From: Lachnospiraceae bacterium
Lineage (GTDB): Bacteria; Bacillota; Clostridia; Lachnospirales; Lachnospiraceae
Assembly: GCA_024691145.1 (NCBI GenBank)
Contig: JAILNW010000023.1
Location: 1-5,485, forward strand
DNA: 5,485 nt
Direction of reading: 5' to 3'
Shown piece by piece: positions 1 to 5,485 of this stretch. The notes under the pieces were generated by a model. That model was not told the origin of the DNA and did no database searches. It saw only the letters and a program-made list of their open reading frames with translations. A program made the translations under genes and the position numbers. The number at the start of each line of letters is the position of its first letter. Position 1 is the stretch's first letter.

Positions 1-1162
1 ATAACAAAAACTTTAGAATACTTACAACCAACCATGTAATCGTACCAAATATACTTAAACCTAATATTGTTAAAACTACAATTGTAATCTTTGCATATTT
101 CCTTTCTTTTAGAGTCATAACACCCACAGAAATCACATCTAGCGTAAAAAAGAACTGAAACACAGTCAATACAATAATCTGCCATTTACGATAAATATTT
201 TCTTCCTTTGCTTTTTTAAGATATCTACAGGAAAAAACATTTCCACACAGCACATCCATATATCCATATATACTTAGCATTGTTATTATAACTGGCGAAG
301 ATATAAAATTAAAGCCAAATGGTATAAACATTATTAAAAGCAAGTAAGTATTTATCAATCCACCTACTATATACATAGGTATAAGTCCGTACTTAATCAA
401 AACACTACATCCTAGTAAAGTTTCTCTGGAAATCTTTGATTTGTTTATTCTCAGATAAATAGCATTATAAATTCCCAGTAATGCTGGGCTTGCCAGTATA
501 AAAAGCTGCAAATTTGAATTCTTTATTCCAGGTGCCTTCAAAAATAAAATTATACTTGCATATGCCACTATTAAATACACAATTGCATTGATTTTACATG
601 TTTTATCTTCTTTTGCTTTTTCCTTAATTATTTTTTCTCCAGCTACTACCTCATTTTTAACTATCTCAAACACCTTATTTTCCCTTTCAATCATTCCCCT
701 AAAATTTTCACTGTCCGCCTTTTGACCATGATTTCCATTACTATTAATATCTATAGCATGTTCTAAGGTAGTATACTCTAATACAAATTTTTCTTCTTCC
801 TCATAATCATCAAGGCTTTGTTCTTCTATATTATCCTCAACATCGCAGAGATAATAATAATTCTCCTGAATAAAAATATCTTCAAATAATCCTTTTTCAA
901 TTCTTCTGACATATCCAAACTCTTTTATTGAAGATTCTTTAACCACAAGGCCACTTTCCTCTTTTACCTCTCTTATAAGTGTTTGAATTAAATCCTCACC
1001 TTCTTCAATTCCCCCACCTGGAAGCTTGTAGTAATCATACTTTAAGCTATGCATTAAAGCGATCTTGTTTTCTTTAATTATTATACCTCTAACGGAAGGT
1101 CTCTTACCTACAGTACCATTTTCAATATAATTCTTCTTGTCTATAGTAAATAATTCTCTCAT
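1..1162 (-). CDS. Nudix hydrolase fused to a C-terminal multi-pass membrane domain (3' end cut by window)
   Basis: The frame is open from an ATG at 1162 to the window edge (387 residues, no stop), so the C-terminus is missing. Residues 1-167 form a Nudix hydrolase. The box GX5EX7REVXEEXG is complete at residues 50-72 (G50, E56, R64, E65, E68, E69, G71), so Mg-dependent cleavage of a nucleoside-diphosphate-linked substrate is expected; the substrate cannot be told. An acidic stretch (109-124) and a charged helical linker (about 152-190) follow. Residues 191-387 then hold about six hydrophobic segments (roughly 191-208, 218-237, 252-281, 284-306, 329-350, 359-386) that I cannot assign to a family. 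Single-domain Nudix relatives normally end near residue 165-170, so this is a fusion. There is no Met between M157 and the first membrane segment, so a separate membrane gene has no ATG to use there. AAAGGTGG at 1170-1177 lies 7 bases before the ATG, and the yjdF-like gene ends 17 bases upstream. The Nudix call is firm; the role of the tail is unknown. Confidence 0.88.
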   Translation of the reverse strand, partial: MRELFTIDKKNYIENGTVGKRPSVRGIIIKENKIALMHSLKYDYYKLPGGGIEEGEDLIQTLIREVKEESGLVVKESSIKEFGYVRRIEKGLFEDIFIQENYYYLCDVEDNIEEQSLDDYEEEEKFVLEYTTLEHAIDINSNGNHGQKADSENFRGMIERENKVFEIVKNEVVAGEKIIKEKAKEDKTCKINAIVYLIVAYASIILFLKAPGIKNSNLQLFILASPALLGIYNAIYLRINKSKISRETLLGCSVLIKYGLIPMYIVGGLINTYLLLIMFIPFGFNFISSPVIITMLSIYGYMDVLCGNVFSCRYLKKAKEENIYRKWQIIVLTVFQFFFTLDVISVGVMTLKERKYAKITIVVLTILGLSIFGTITWLVVSILKFLL

Positions 1163-1179
1163 TAATAATCCACCTTTAT

Positions 1180-1596
1180 CTATCTTCCTTTATGTTTCTC
1201 TTTTTTCTTCTGCTGTTTCAGTTCAAATAATCTGTCAATTTCAGCCTGTTTCTGTTCTCGGCTTTTTACTTTTCTTTCTAATTTGTTTTGCTCTTGCTGT
1301 AATTTTAAAGCTTGCTGTGACTTTGTTCCAATCCCAACTGCTTTAACCTGTTTTTTTGCTTCTCTTAATGCTCTCTTTGGATTAATTTTTATTTCCTTTA
1401 CCTCAGCAGTTATTGATTTGCTAAACTTCAAATTATAATAATGCTTTAATACACCTTCGTAAACATCATAATCCTTAGGTTCTGCTCCAAAAGTTACCTT
1501 AGCAACAGAAAGCTTTTCTCCATCTGTTTTTTCAAAAACACCAATCCAAAATGGATCTTCAAATAAAACCGTTAATTTACAATATGTCTTATACAT
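1180..1596 (-). CDS. yjdF: YjdF family protein (DUF2992)
   Basis: This 138-residue soluble protein matches the Bacillus subtilis YjdF family as I remember it. It has an N-terminal beta-rich part with FWIGVFE (16-22) and FGAEPKD (36-42), then INPKR (71-75), a TKSQQALKL segment (91-99), and a very basic helical tail ending in KHKGR. Length and motif order are normal for the family. The biochemical function of YjdF is not known; in B. subtilis and relatives the gene is often controlled by the yjdF riboswitch, which binds azaaromatic compounds. Here only 27 bases separate it from the protease gene upstream, too few for that RNA. The Lys/Arg-rich tail may bind nucleic acid, but that is inference. 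The ribosome binding site is a modest GGGGAA about 6 bases before the ATG. It is probably co-transcribed with the protease before it and the Nudix gene after it. Confidence 0.87.
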   Translation of the reverse strand: MYKTYCKLTVLFEDPFWIGVFEKTDGEKLSVAKVTFGAEPKDYDVYEGVLKHYYNLKFSKSITAEVKEIKINPKRALREAKKQVKAVGIGTKSQQALKLQQEQNKLERKVKSREQKQAEIDRLFELKQQKKKEKHKGR

Positions 1597-1623
1597 TACG
1601 TTTTCCCCATTATCTGAGCTTAT

Positions 1624-2550
1624 TTATAACTTAACTTTTCTTTTTCTCATAGAATAAGTCATAATAACCAATGTTGTCGCTAAAACTATTGCAGTAATAA
1701 CACTTGCTTCAATACCATATATTCCGCCATTTAATATATTATTTCCGTTACTTTTCATATTGAAAACAGCTGCAGTCTTCTTATCATTTCCACTGAGATT
1801 TAGTCCCAAAATATTATAGAGGACATAATTCCATATTGAATGAAGTCCACAGGCAGGCCAGATACTCTTAAAATAAAGTGTAATAATTGAAAAAATAAAT
1901 GATATCAGTATCAAATTTATTATAGCAAATGCTAATACTCCTCCACTTTCCTCTGTCATTTTAGAAATATGAGGAATGATAAACAATAATGTACTAATAC
2001 CTATTGCAACATAAACCGAAGTCTTTTCTTTAAGAAGCTGCAGAACAACTCCCCTGCAAAGGACTTCTTCCAATGCTCCCTGAAATATAAATCCTCCCAG
2101 CATAAGTAATATATAAACATAGTCAATGCTTTTAAATACACCCTCATAAGTTATAGCACCAGTAATCACTATAATAACTACAGAAACTAAAACAAGCACT
2201 GCACCAATAATTGCTCCGATAAAGCAGGTTCCAGCTTTTTTAGTAAACCCTAGTTCAGATACAGACTTCTTCTGAAACAACTTCCAATACATTATAATTA
2301 TTCCAATCATTAAACTATACCCATAATATGTAATCAGTGTAATTGTGCTATAATCGAATATCTCACCTTTTAATGGGTTTTTGCCACATGCAAAATGCAG
2401 TAATATTACAACCCCTTCGCAAATTACTTCAGCACCAAATTTTACAAACCAGAATATTATAATAACCTTAAGGATATAAAGTATCCCTGGCATTTCAGTC
2501 CGGTTGTTAAGTGGGCTTATATTTTTTACAAACTCTTTTATCTTACTCAT
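1624..2550 (-). CDS. CPBP family intramembrane glutamic endopeptidase (CAAX/Abi-like)
   Basis: A 308-residue multi-pass membrane protein of the CPBP (CAAX protease and bacteriocin-processing, Abi) family. The active-site motifs are present in order: EEVLCR (E161, E162, R166), FIIPH (F190, H194) and HSIWN (H237, N241). The Glu pair and the His residues form the intramembrane proteolytic site in characterised members. Hydrophobic segments lie at about 23-53, 67-90, 108-132, 142-158, 176-194, 205-227 and 281-299. A Gly/Asn-rich loop (about 265-280) precedes the last helix, and the tail is basic (MRKRKVKL), probably cytoplasmic. The bacterial relatives cleave or sort membrane peptides, act in bacteriocin immunity, or are uncharacterised; nothing here fixes the substrate. 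GGAGGAA at 2559-2565 lies 8 bases before the ATG. It follows fruK by 75 to 76 bases and precedes yjdF by 27, so it probably heads the protease-yjdF-Nudix unit. Confidence 0.9.
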   Translation of the reverse strand: MSKIKEFVKNISPLNNRTEMPGILYILKVIIIFWFVKFGAEVICEGVVILLHFACGKNPLKGEIFDYSTITLITYYGYSLMIGIIIMYWKLFQKKSVSELGFTKKAGTCFIGAIIGAVLVLVSVVIIVITGAITYEGVFKSIDYVYILLMLGGFIFQGALEEVLCRGVVLQLLKEKTSVYVAIGISTLLFIIPHISKMTEESGGVLAFAIINLILISFIFSIITLYFKSIWPACGLHSIWNYVLYNILGLNLSGNDKKTAAVFNMKSNGNNILNGGIYGIEASVITAIVLATTLVIMTYSMRKRKVKL

Positions 2551-2622
2551 TATTAATTTCCTCCAAAAACCTGATAAATATCAATACAGGCCATCATCAA
2601 TAACCATATAATCATTCCTTTT

Positions 2623-2651
2623 ATTTTAGAGTGTTTTAAATAGTTCTTCAA
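2623..2651 (-). promoter_or_regulatory. Possible weak promoter for the protease-yjdF-Nudix unit
   Basis: On the minus strand, TTGAAG (2646-2651) and TAAAAT (2623-2628) are 17 bases apart, within the last codons and stop of fruK, about 73 bases before the protease start. Such matches are common by chance in AT-rich DNA, so this is tentative. Read-through from fruK is the alternative. Confidence 0.3.
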
Positions 2652-3525
2652 TCTTTTCTTTAGTTGCTAAACCATCGGAAAATGCTGTTGCTCCTCCTGC
2701 TGCAGTTCCTAGTTTCAAAGCATATTCATAATCACCTTTTAACAATCCTGCAACAAACCCAGCAACCATTGAATCTCCTGCACCTACCGAGTTTTTAACA
2801 GTCCCTTTACATACTCCACAAATATAAGTTTTTTCATTTTCATCAACAAGAAGTGCTCCATCACCTGCCATTGAAACAAGTACATTTCTTGCACCTTTTT
2901 CCTGGAGTTTCTTAGCATACTCTTCTATTTCTTCGTTAGTTTTAAGCTTTACTCCAAACATCTCACCAAGTTCAAAATTATTGGGTTTTATAAGAAATGG
3001 TCTGTACTTAAGGACATTTAGTAAAAGTTCCTTTGTAGCATCCACAACAGTCTTTATATTTTTTCCTGACAGCCTCTTCATAATCTTCTCATATACATCA
3101 GAAGGCAGGCTGTTTGGAATACTTCCAGCAAGTATAAGGGTATCGCCTTCCTTAAGACTATCGAGTTTTTCAAAAAGCTTATTTAATTCTTCTTCATCAA
3201 TATAAGGTCCCTGGCCATTTAGCTCTGTTTCTTCCCTGGCCTTTATCTTAACATTTATACGTGAATTGCCATTCTTTAATCTTACAAAATCCGTATCTAT
3301 GCCCATGGTTTTAATTCCATTTTCTATAGCTTCACCTGTAAATCCTGCAACAAAGCCTAATGCCTTTGACTTAATTCCAAGCTCATTTAACACTATAGAA
3401 ACATTTATTCCCTTGCCACCAAAGAACATTTCCTCATAGGAAGCTCGGTTTACCTCCCCAAGATTTAAATCTTTTGTACGAACAACATAATCTATGGCTG
3501 GATTAAATGTTACTGTATATACCAA
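2626..3525 (-). CDS. fruK: 1-phosphofructokinase, PfkB/ribokinase family
   Basis: A cytoplasmic sugar-phosphate kinase of 299 residues, a normal length, predicted to turn fructose 1-phosphate plus ATP into fructose 1,6-bisphosphate. From the TTG start: TVTFNPAID (4-12), GGKGIN (36-41), RINVKI (89-94), ETELNGQGP (99-107), AGSIP (133-137), PNNFEL (181-186), and SVGAGDS (246-252) with the catalytic Asp at 251 in the PfkB signature. RINVKI and ETELNGQGP favour FruK over tagatose-6-phosphate kinase (LacC), although the two are close. An ATG at 3540 would add five residues, but the ribosome binding site GGAGGT lies within those codons, 7 bases before TTG at 3525. The TTG also gives the usual MVYTVTFNPAID N-terminus. 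It lies 25 bases after the phosphatase gene and is probably co-transcribed with it. No fructose PTS gene or FruR-like regulator is in the window, which is unusual for fruK. Confidence 0.9.
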   Translation of the reverse strand: MVYTVTFNPAIDYVVRTKDLNLGEVNRASYEEMFFGGKGINVSIVLNELGIKSKALGFVAGFTGEAIENGIKTMGIDTDFVRLKNGNSRINVKIKAREETELNGQGPYIDEEELNKLFEKLDSLKEGDTLILAGSIPNSLPSDVYEKIMKRLSGKNIKTVVDATKELLLNVLKYRPFLIKPNNFELGEMFGVKLKTNEEIEEYAKKLQEKGARNVLVSMAGDGALLVDENEKTYICGVCKGTVKNSVGAGDSMVAGFVAGLLKGDYEYALKLGTAAGGATAFSDGLATKEKIEELFKTL

Positions 3526-3532
3526 TTTTAAT

Positions 3533-3538
3533 ACCTCC
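3533..3538 (-). promoter_or_regulatory. Ribosome binding site that sets the fruK start at TTG
   Basis: GGAGGT is spaced 7 bases before TTG at 3525-3523. The same bases overlap codons 1-3 of the alternative ATG frame at 3540, which has only ACAGTCATAA before it and no Shine-Dalgarno sequence of its own. The TTG start also gives the family's usual N-terminus. Confidence 0.8.
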
Positions 3539-3550
3539 ATTTATGACTGT

Positions 3551-4153
3551 TTAAATGCCTTTTATTATTTTTCCAATTGTCTCCCAGTCGTAGCATCTAC
3601 AATAATTCTCCCCAGGGAACTCACACTCTTTATTCCATGGGCGGTTGTAAACCAGTACCTTAAGATTAGGCAAATGTTCAAAAAATTTAAATGCCCTTGG
3701 TGAATCCTCAATAGCATAATCAAAATGCATTTTATAATAATCATCAATCTCAAGACTGAACTCACTATCCTTGATAAAGCTGTCCCTTCCATACTTATTA
3801 AGGCAGAATAATTTCACCCTGTCCAGTCCATGACGGTCAAGCCATTCTCTTGATGGTTCGTATGAGCTATATGGACGTCCAGTTATTATAGATACAGTAT
3901 GTCCTGCATCTATAAAACCATTTACTGCCTCTATTGCACCTGGAGTTTCGTCATATGATAGAAGTGCCTCTGGTCTGTGGGCTTCAATCATCATCTTTTC
4001 AAACTCTGCATCCGTTAATTCAAATGACTTATCCAAGTCAAAGTACTTGATATTCTCATATGGCACGTTCTTACCAAATAGTTCTTTTACAAGTTCAGAA
4101 AAATAACGTGCTGTTTCGCATAAACAATCATCAAAATCTATATAAATGTTCAT
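3551..4153 (-). CDS. HAD-superfamily phosphatase, 5'(3')-deoxyribonucleotidase (NT5C)-like
   Basis: A 200-residue soluble HAD hydrolase. Motif I is IDFDDCLCET near the N-terminus (nucleophile D6, acid/base D8), motif II is ITGRP (T91, after strand HTVSII), and motif IV is AIEDSP (E149, D150), which binds Mg. K141 is a candidate motif III lysine. A small helical cap lies between motifs I and II (about 15-70). The layout and the motifs resemble the NT5C-type 5'-nucleotidase family, which dephosphorylates (deoxy)nucleoside monophosphates; many bacterial members have other or unknown substrates, so the specificity is uncertain. The C-terminal third is aromatic- and Cys-rich (YNRPWNKECEF, YCRCYDW). 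ATG at 4153 is chosen over TTG at 4156 because GGGAGG lies 5 bases from the ATG but only 2 from the TTG. It has its own promoter at 4195-4223 and leads into fruK after 25 bases. Confidence 0.8.
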   Translation of the reverse strand: MNIYIDFDDCLCETARYFSELVKELFGKNVPYENIKYFDLDKSFELTDAEFEKMMIEAHRPEALLSYDETPGAIEAVNGFIDAGHTVSIITGRPYSSYEPSREWLDRHGLDRVKLFCLNKYGRDSFIKDSEFSLEIDDYYKMHFDYAIEDSPRAFKFFEHLPNLKVLVYNRPWNKECEFPGENYCRCYDWETIGKIIKGI

Positions 4154-4158
4154 CAAAT

Positions 4159-4164
4159 CCTCCC
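4159..4164 (-). promoter_or_regulatory. Ribosome binding site setting the phosphatase start at ATG 4153
   Basis: GGGAGG stands 5 bases before ATG at 4153. An in-frame TTG at 4156 directly precedes the ATG, but it would leave a spacing of only 2 bases, so the ATG is the better start. Confidence 0.75.
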
Positions 4165-4194
4165 AAATTTTTCCTTCATTTTTATTATATAACC

Positions 4195-4223
4195 ATGATA
4201 ATCTATAAACTCCATTAAGTCAA
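4195..4223 (-). promoter_or_regulatory. Sigma-70/SigA-type promoter for the phosphatase-fruK unit
   Basis: On the minus strand, TTGACT (4218-4223) and TATCAT (4195-4200) are separated by exactly 17 bases. The promoter lies downstream of the terminator at 4247-4266 and about 40 bases before the phosphatase start, so it fits a new transcription unit. An 11-base palindrome (TCAATCATTGA, 4220-4230) overlaps the -35 box and could be an operator, but it is short. A second TATAAT-like box a few bases further on has no good -35. Confidence 0.62.
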
Positions 4224-4246
4224 TCATTGAGAACAGTTATAAATAC

Positions 4247-4266
4247 AAAAAAACGGTCAGACCATT
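4247..4266 (-). terminator. Rho-independent terminator after the 133-residue protein gene
   Basis: On the minus strand, AATGGT pairs with GACCGTT-type bases around a CTG loop (stem bases 4252-4266, one G-U pair), and a run of seven T residues follows directly (4247-4253). It lies 35 bases past the stop at 4301 and before the next promoter. The stem is only 6 base pairs, so its strength is uncertain. Confidence 0.55.
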
Positions 4267-4300
4267 ACAATCTAACCTTTCTACATCTATTAGTTTGTTA

Positions 4301-4702
4301 CTATAACCTCTCCAAAATATATGTCACTCGGCTTATTGCTTCGTCAACCTGGCTTTTAGCCTTGTTGATTCTATCCTGCATCAGCCAGTCTGCTAGCAGT
4401 CCATCAAAGAAATAATCTGCAAAACTAAGAAAATCCATGGTATTAAAATCAAATGTTATGTATCCTGCAATATCTGATAATTCTTTACCAAAGTTTTCTA
4501 ACTCCCATTTTGCACGTTCCATATTTACCTGAGCATTATTCATTTTTGAATGTTTAATAACATCCGTTAAAAAACCGCCTCCAAGCAAATCAAAAATCCC
4601 CCAATTACCTGCACTATTAAGATCAGCCCTGGCTGCTTTAAGACTTGATAAGGCTCTATTTCCTGCTTCAATAGCTTCTCTTCGTTCTTTTTCATAATCC
4701 AT
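4301..4702 (-). CDS. Hypothetical protein, helical, with an internal repeat
   Basis: I do not recognise a named family for this 133-residue acidic protein. It has no signal peptide. It is predicted to be largely helical: a charged N-terminal helix (about 2-30), then GNWGIFDLLGGGF (32-44), a second charged helix (52-78), a DFLSFADYFFDGLLADW segment (90-106) and a C-terminal helix (108-132). The pattern D-x4-G-x-L-x-D-x6-[MI]-N-x-A-x6-A occurs twice, at 38-64 and 96-122, with a constant offset of 58, which suggests an ancient duplication. The two Gly/aromatic segments could be amphipathic or dip into a membrane, but neither is a clear transmembrane helix. The start is well supported by TAGGAGGA ending about 8 bases before ATG at 4702. 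It has its own promoter and terminator, so it is probably monocistronic, with possible read-through from the gene upstream. Confidence 0.8.
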   Translation of the reverse strand: MDYEKERREAIEAGNRALSSLKAARADLNSAGNWGIFDLLGGGFLTDVIKHSKMNNAQVNMERAKWELENFGKELSDIAGYITFDFNTMDFLSFADYFFDGLLADWLMQDRINKAKSQVDEAISRVTYILERL

Positions 4703-4749
4703 AAATCAATTCCTCCTACCTAATACTTTATATTTTGTTCTTGATTATA

Positions 4750-4778
4750 ATTATATTATTGCATAAATTATAAAGCAA
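4750..4778 (-). promoter_or_regulatory. Sigma-70/SigA-type promoter for the 133-residue protein gene
   Basis: On the minus strand, TTGCTT (4773-4778) and TATAAT (4750-4755) are 17 bases apart, an optimal layout, about 48 bases before the start at 4702. The perfect 8-base inverted repeat TTATAATT/AATTATAA (4745-4752 and 4766-4773) spans the core promoter. It is made only of A and T and may be chance, or an operator. Confidence 0.6.
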
Positions 4779-4812
4779 TAAGGCAGGAGCTTTTTTAATC
4801 TGATTCTAATAT

Positions 4813-5485
4813 TTATCCCACTAGCCATTTATATTTTTCAACACTGTAAAGTGGAATAAATGGCACAAGAATAGGCACTGTCTTTACATACTCCTGATAT
4901 ACAGGGTCATTGCCATAGTTTTTATTCTGTCTTATTTCAAGACGTCTTGCACCACTAAACATTACAAATATTATACCAATGTATCCGATGCTTACAGGTA
5001 ACCACTGCCAGCCTGTAACACTGCCTATACCCGAAATAACAACACCTGTCCAGAATAGCATTTCTCCCAGATAATTCGGACAACGTACAAGACGATATAA
5101 ACCTGTATCAACAAAGCGTTTAGGATTTACTTTCTTAGCTTTATTCTTCTGTAAATCTGCAGCTGATTCAAGTATAATTCCAAATAGCATTACACCAATA
5201 CCAATATAAGTCCACATATTAGAACCACTTTCATTTTGCAAACGGTAAAATACAGGAAGAACCTGAAGCACATATAAAAGTGCACATGTAACCCATATCA
5301 TAATCTTTACAAAGAAAGTAACTGTTTCTTTAATTTCACCCACCATATTTTTATTATAGGAAGTCATCTTAAACTCACGGTAAGCAAGATATCCTCCAAG
5401 ACGAATACCATATAACGTAAATATAAGGCAACAAGTCATAGTTCCAATATCTAGTTTATTATTTATTCCAAAAAGAATCAGCATA
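4813..5485 (-). CDS. DUF1295 / steroid 5-alpha-reductase-like membrane protein (5' end cut by window)
   Basis: The open frame reaches the window edge. An ATG lies at 5484, but nothing upstream can be seen and family members are usually longer than these 223 residues, so the true start is probably outside. Numbering from that Met, hydrophobic segments lie at about 16-34, 54-79, 91-106, 141-158 and 160-178. The family signature follows: E106 and D110 (ESAADLQ), then GLYRLVRCPNYLGE (128-141), and a C-terminal GARRLEIRQ (178-186) and YQEYVKTVPILVPFIP (196-211). This matches DUF1295, related to steroid 5-alpha-reductases and isoprenylcysteine methyltransferases. It is an integral membrane protein predicted to act on a lipid or isoprenoid; bacterial substrates are mostly unknown. 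Many relatives have RHPNYFGE where this has RCPNYLGE. The gene ends 110 bases before the next start, with no convincing terminator. Confidence 0.85.
   Translation of the reverse strand, partial: MLILFGINNKLDIGTMTCCLIFTLYGIRLGGYLAYREFKMTSYNKNMVGEIKETVTFFVKIMIWVTCALLYVLQVLPVFYRLQNESGSNMWTYIGIGVMLFGIILESAADLQKNKAKKVNPKRFVDTGLYRLVRCPNYLGEMLFWTGVVISGIGSVTGWQWLPVSIGYIGIIFVMFSGARRLEIRQNKNYGNDPVYQEYVKTVPILVPFIPLYSVEKYKWLVG

Noticed and set aside
560..700. Frameshift or lost stop creating the Nudix-membrane frame by error
   Set aside because: The codons run smoothly through the linker with no homopolymer-induced frame change that I can see and no remnant start for a second gene. I treat it as a real fusion, pending comparison with relatives.
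1137..1346. Plus-strand frame of 69 codons with a hydrophobic product
   Set aside because: It lies opposite the Lys-rich end of the yjdF-like gene, whose AAA/AAG codons read as Phe/Leu on the other strand, and it has no ribosome binding site or family match.
2562..2591. TGATA/TATCA hairpin followed by GGTTTTT in the gap between fruK and the protease gene, as a terminator or attenuator
   Set aside because: The stem is five A-T-rich base pairs with a two-base loop, too weak, and the T-run merges into the ribosome binding site region of the next gene.
2981..3205. Plus-strand frame of 74 codons inside fruK
   Set aside because: Low-complexity Ser/Phe-rich product antisense to a well-supported gene; no ribosome binding site or recognisable domain.
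3494..3703. Plus-strand frame of 69 codons across the fruK-phosphatase junction
   Set aside because: Antisense to two real genes and without recognisable motifs.
3565..3792. Minus-strand frame of 75 codons within the phosphatase gene
   Set aside because: An out-of-frame shadow: the HAD motifs are all in the longer frame, and no Shine-Dalgarno sequence supports this one.
4227..4415. Plus-strand frame of 62 codons over the terminator and the end of the 133-residue protein gene
   Set aside because: It crosses a terminator and overlaps a supported gene on the other strand; no start signals or family match.
4772..4796. AAAGC...GCTTT hairpin followed by six T on the plus strand, as a possible terminator
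   Set aside because: Only five base pairs with a 12-base loop. On the coding (minus) strand no U-run follows, so it does not terminate the DUF1295 gene convincingly.

Overview
The window is AT-rich, and every recognisable gene lies on the minus strand, so transcription runs from high to low coordinates. Strong AGGAGG-type ribosome binding sites, TTGACA/TATAAT-like promoters, short intergenic gaps and the protein types (clostridial-style Nudix, CPBP protease, YjdF, DUF1295) suggest a low-GC Firmicute, most likely a member of the Clostridia such as Lachnospiraceae or a relative. That placement is inferred from style and was not searched. There are no transposases, phage genes, tRNAs, rRNAs or CRISPR repeats, and no gene-free stretch longer than about 150 bases.

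In order of transcription: (i) 5485-4813, the 3' part of a DUF1295 / steroid 5-alpha-reductase-like membrane protein, cut by the window edge. (ii) 4702-4301, a small unrecognised helical protein with an internal repeat, preceded by a good promoter and followed by a short hairpin plus U-run terminator. (iii) 4153-3551, a HAD-type phosphatase resembling 5'(3')-deoxyribonucleotidases. It has its own promoter and is followed 25 bases later by (iv) 3525-2626, a 1-phosphofructokinase (fruK) that appears to start at TTG. (v) 2550-1624, a CPBP (CAAX-like) intramembrane protease; (vi) 1596-1180, a YjdF-family protein; (vii) 1162 to beyond position 1, a Nudix hydrolase whose reading frame continues into about six membrane segments. 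Genes v-vii are 27 and 17 bases apart and look like one transcription unit, possibly with a weak promoter inside the end of fruK.

The most unusual item is the last one: a complete Nudix hydrolase domain joined in one open frame to a multi-pass membrane domain. It sits in a tight cluster with a CPBP protease and a yjdF gene that lacks room for the yjdF-type riboswitch. The joint role of this trio is unknown. A membrane-associated response to small toxic molecules or damaged nucleotides is only a hypothesis. The phosphatase-fruK pair looks metabolic, but no fructose PTS transporter or regulator is visible nearby.
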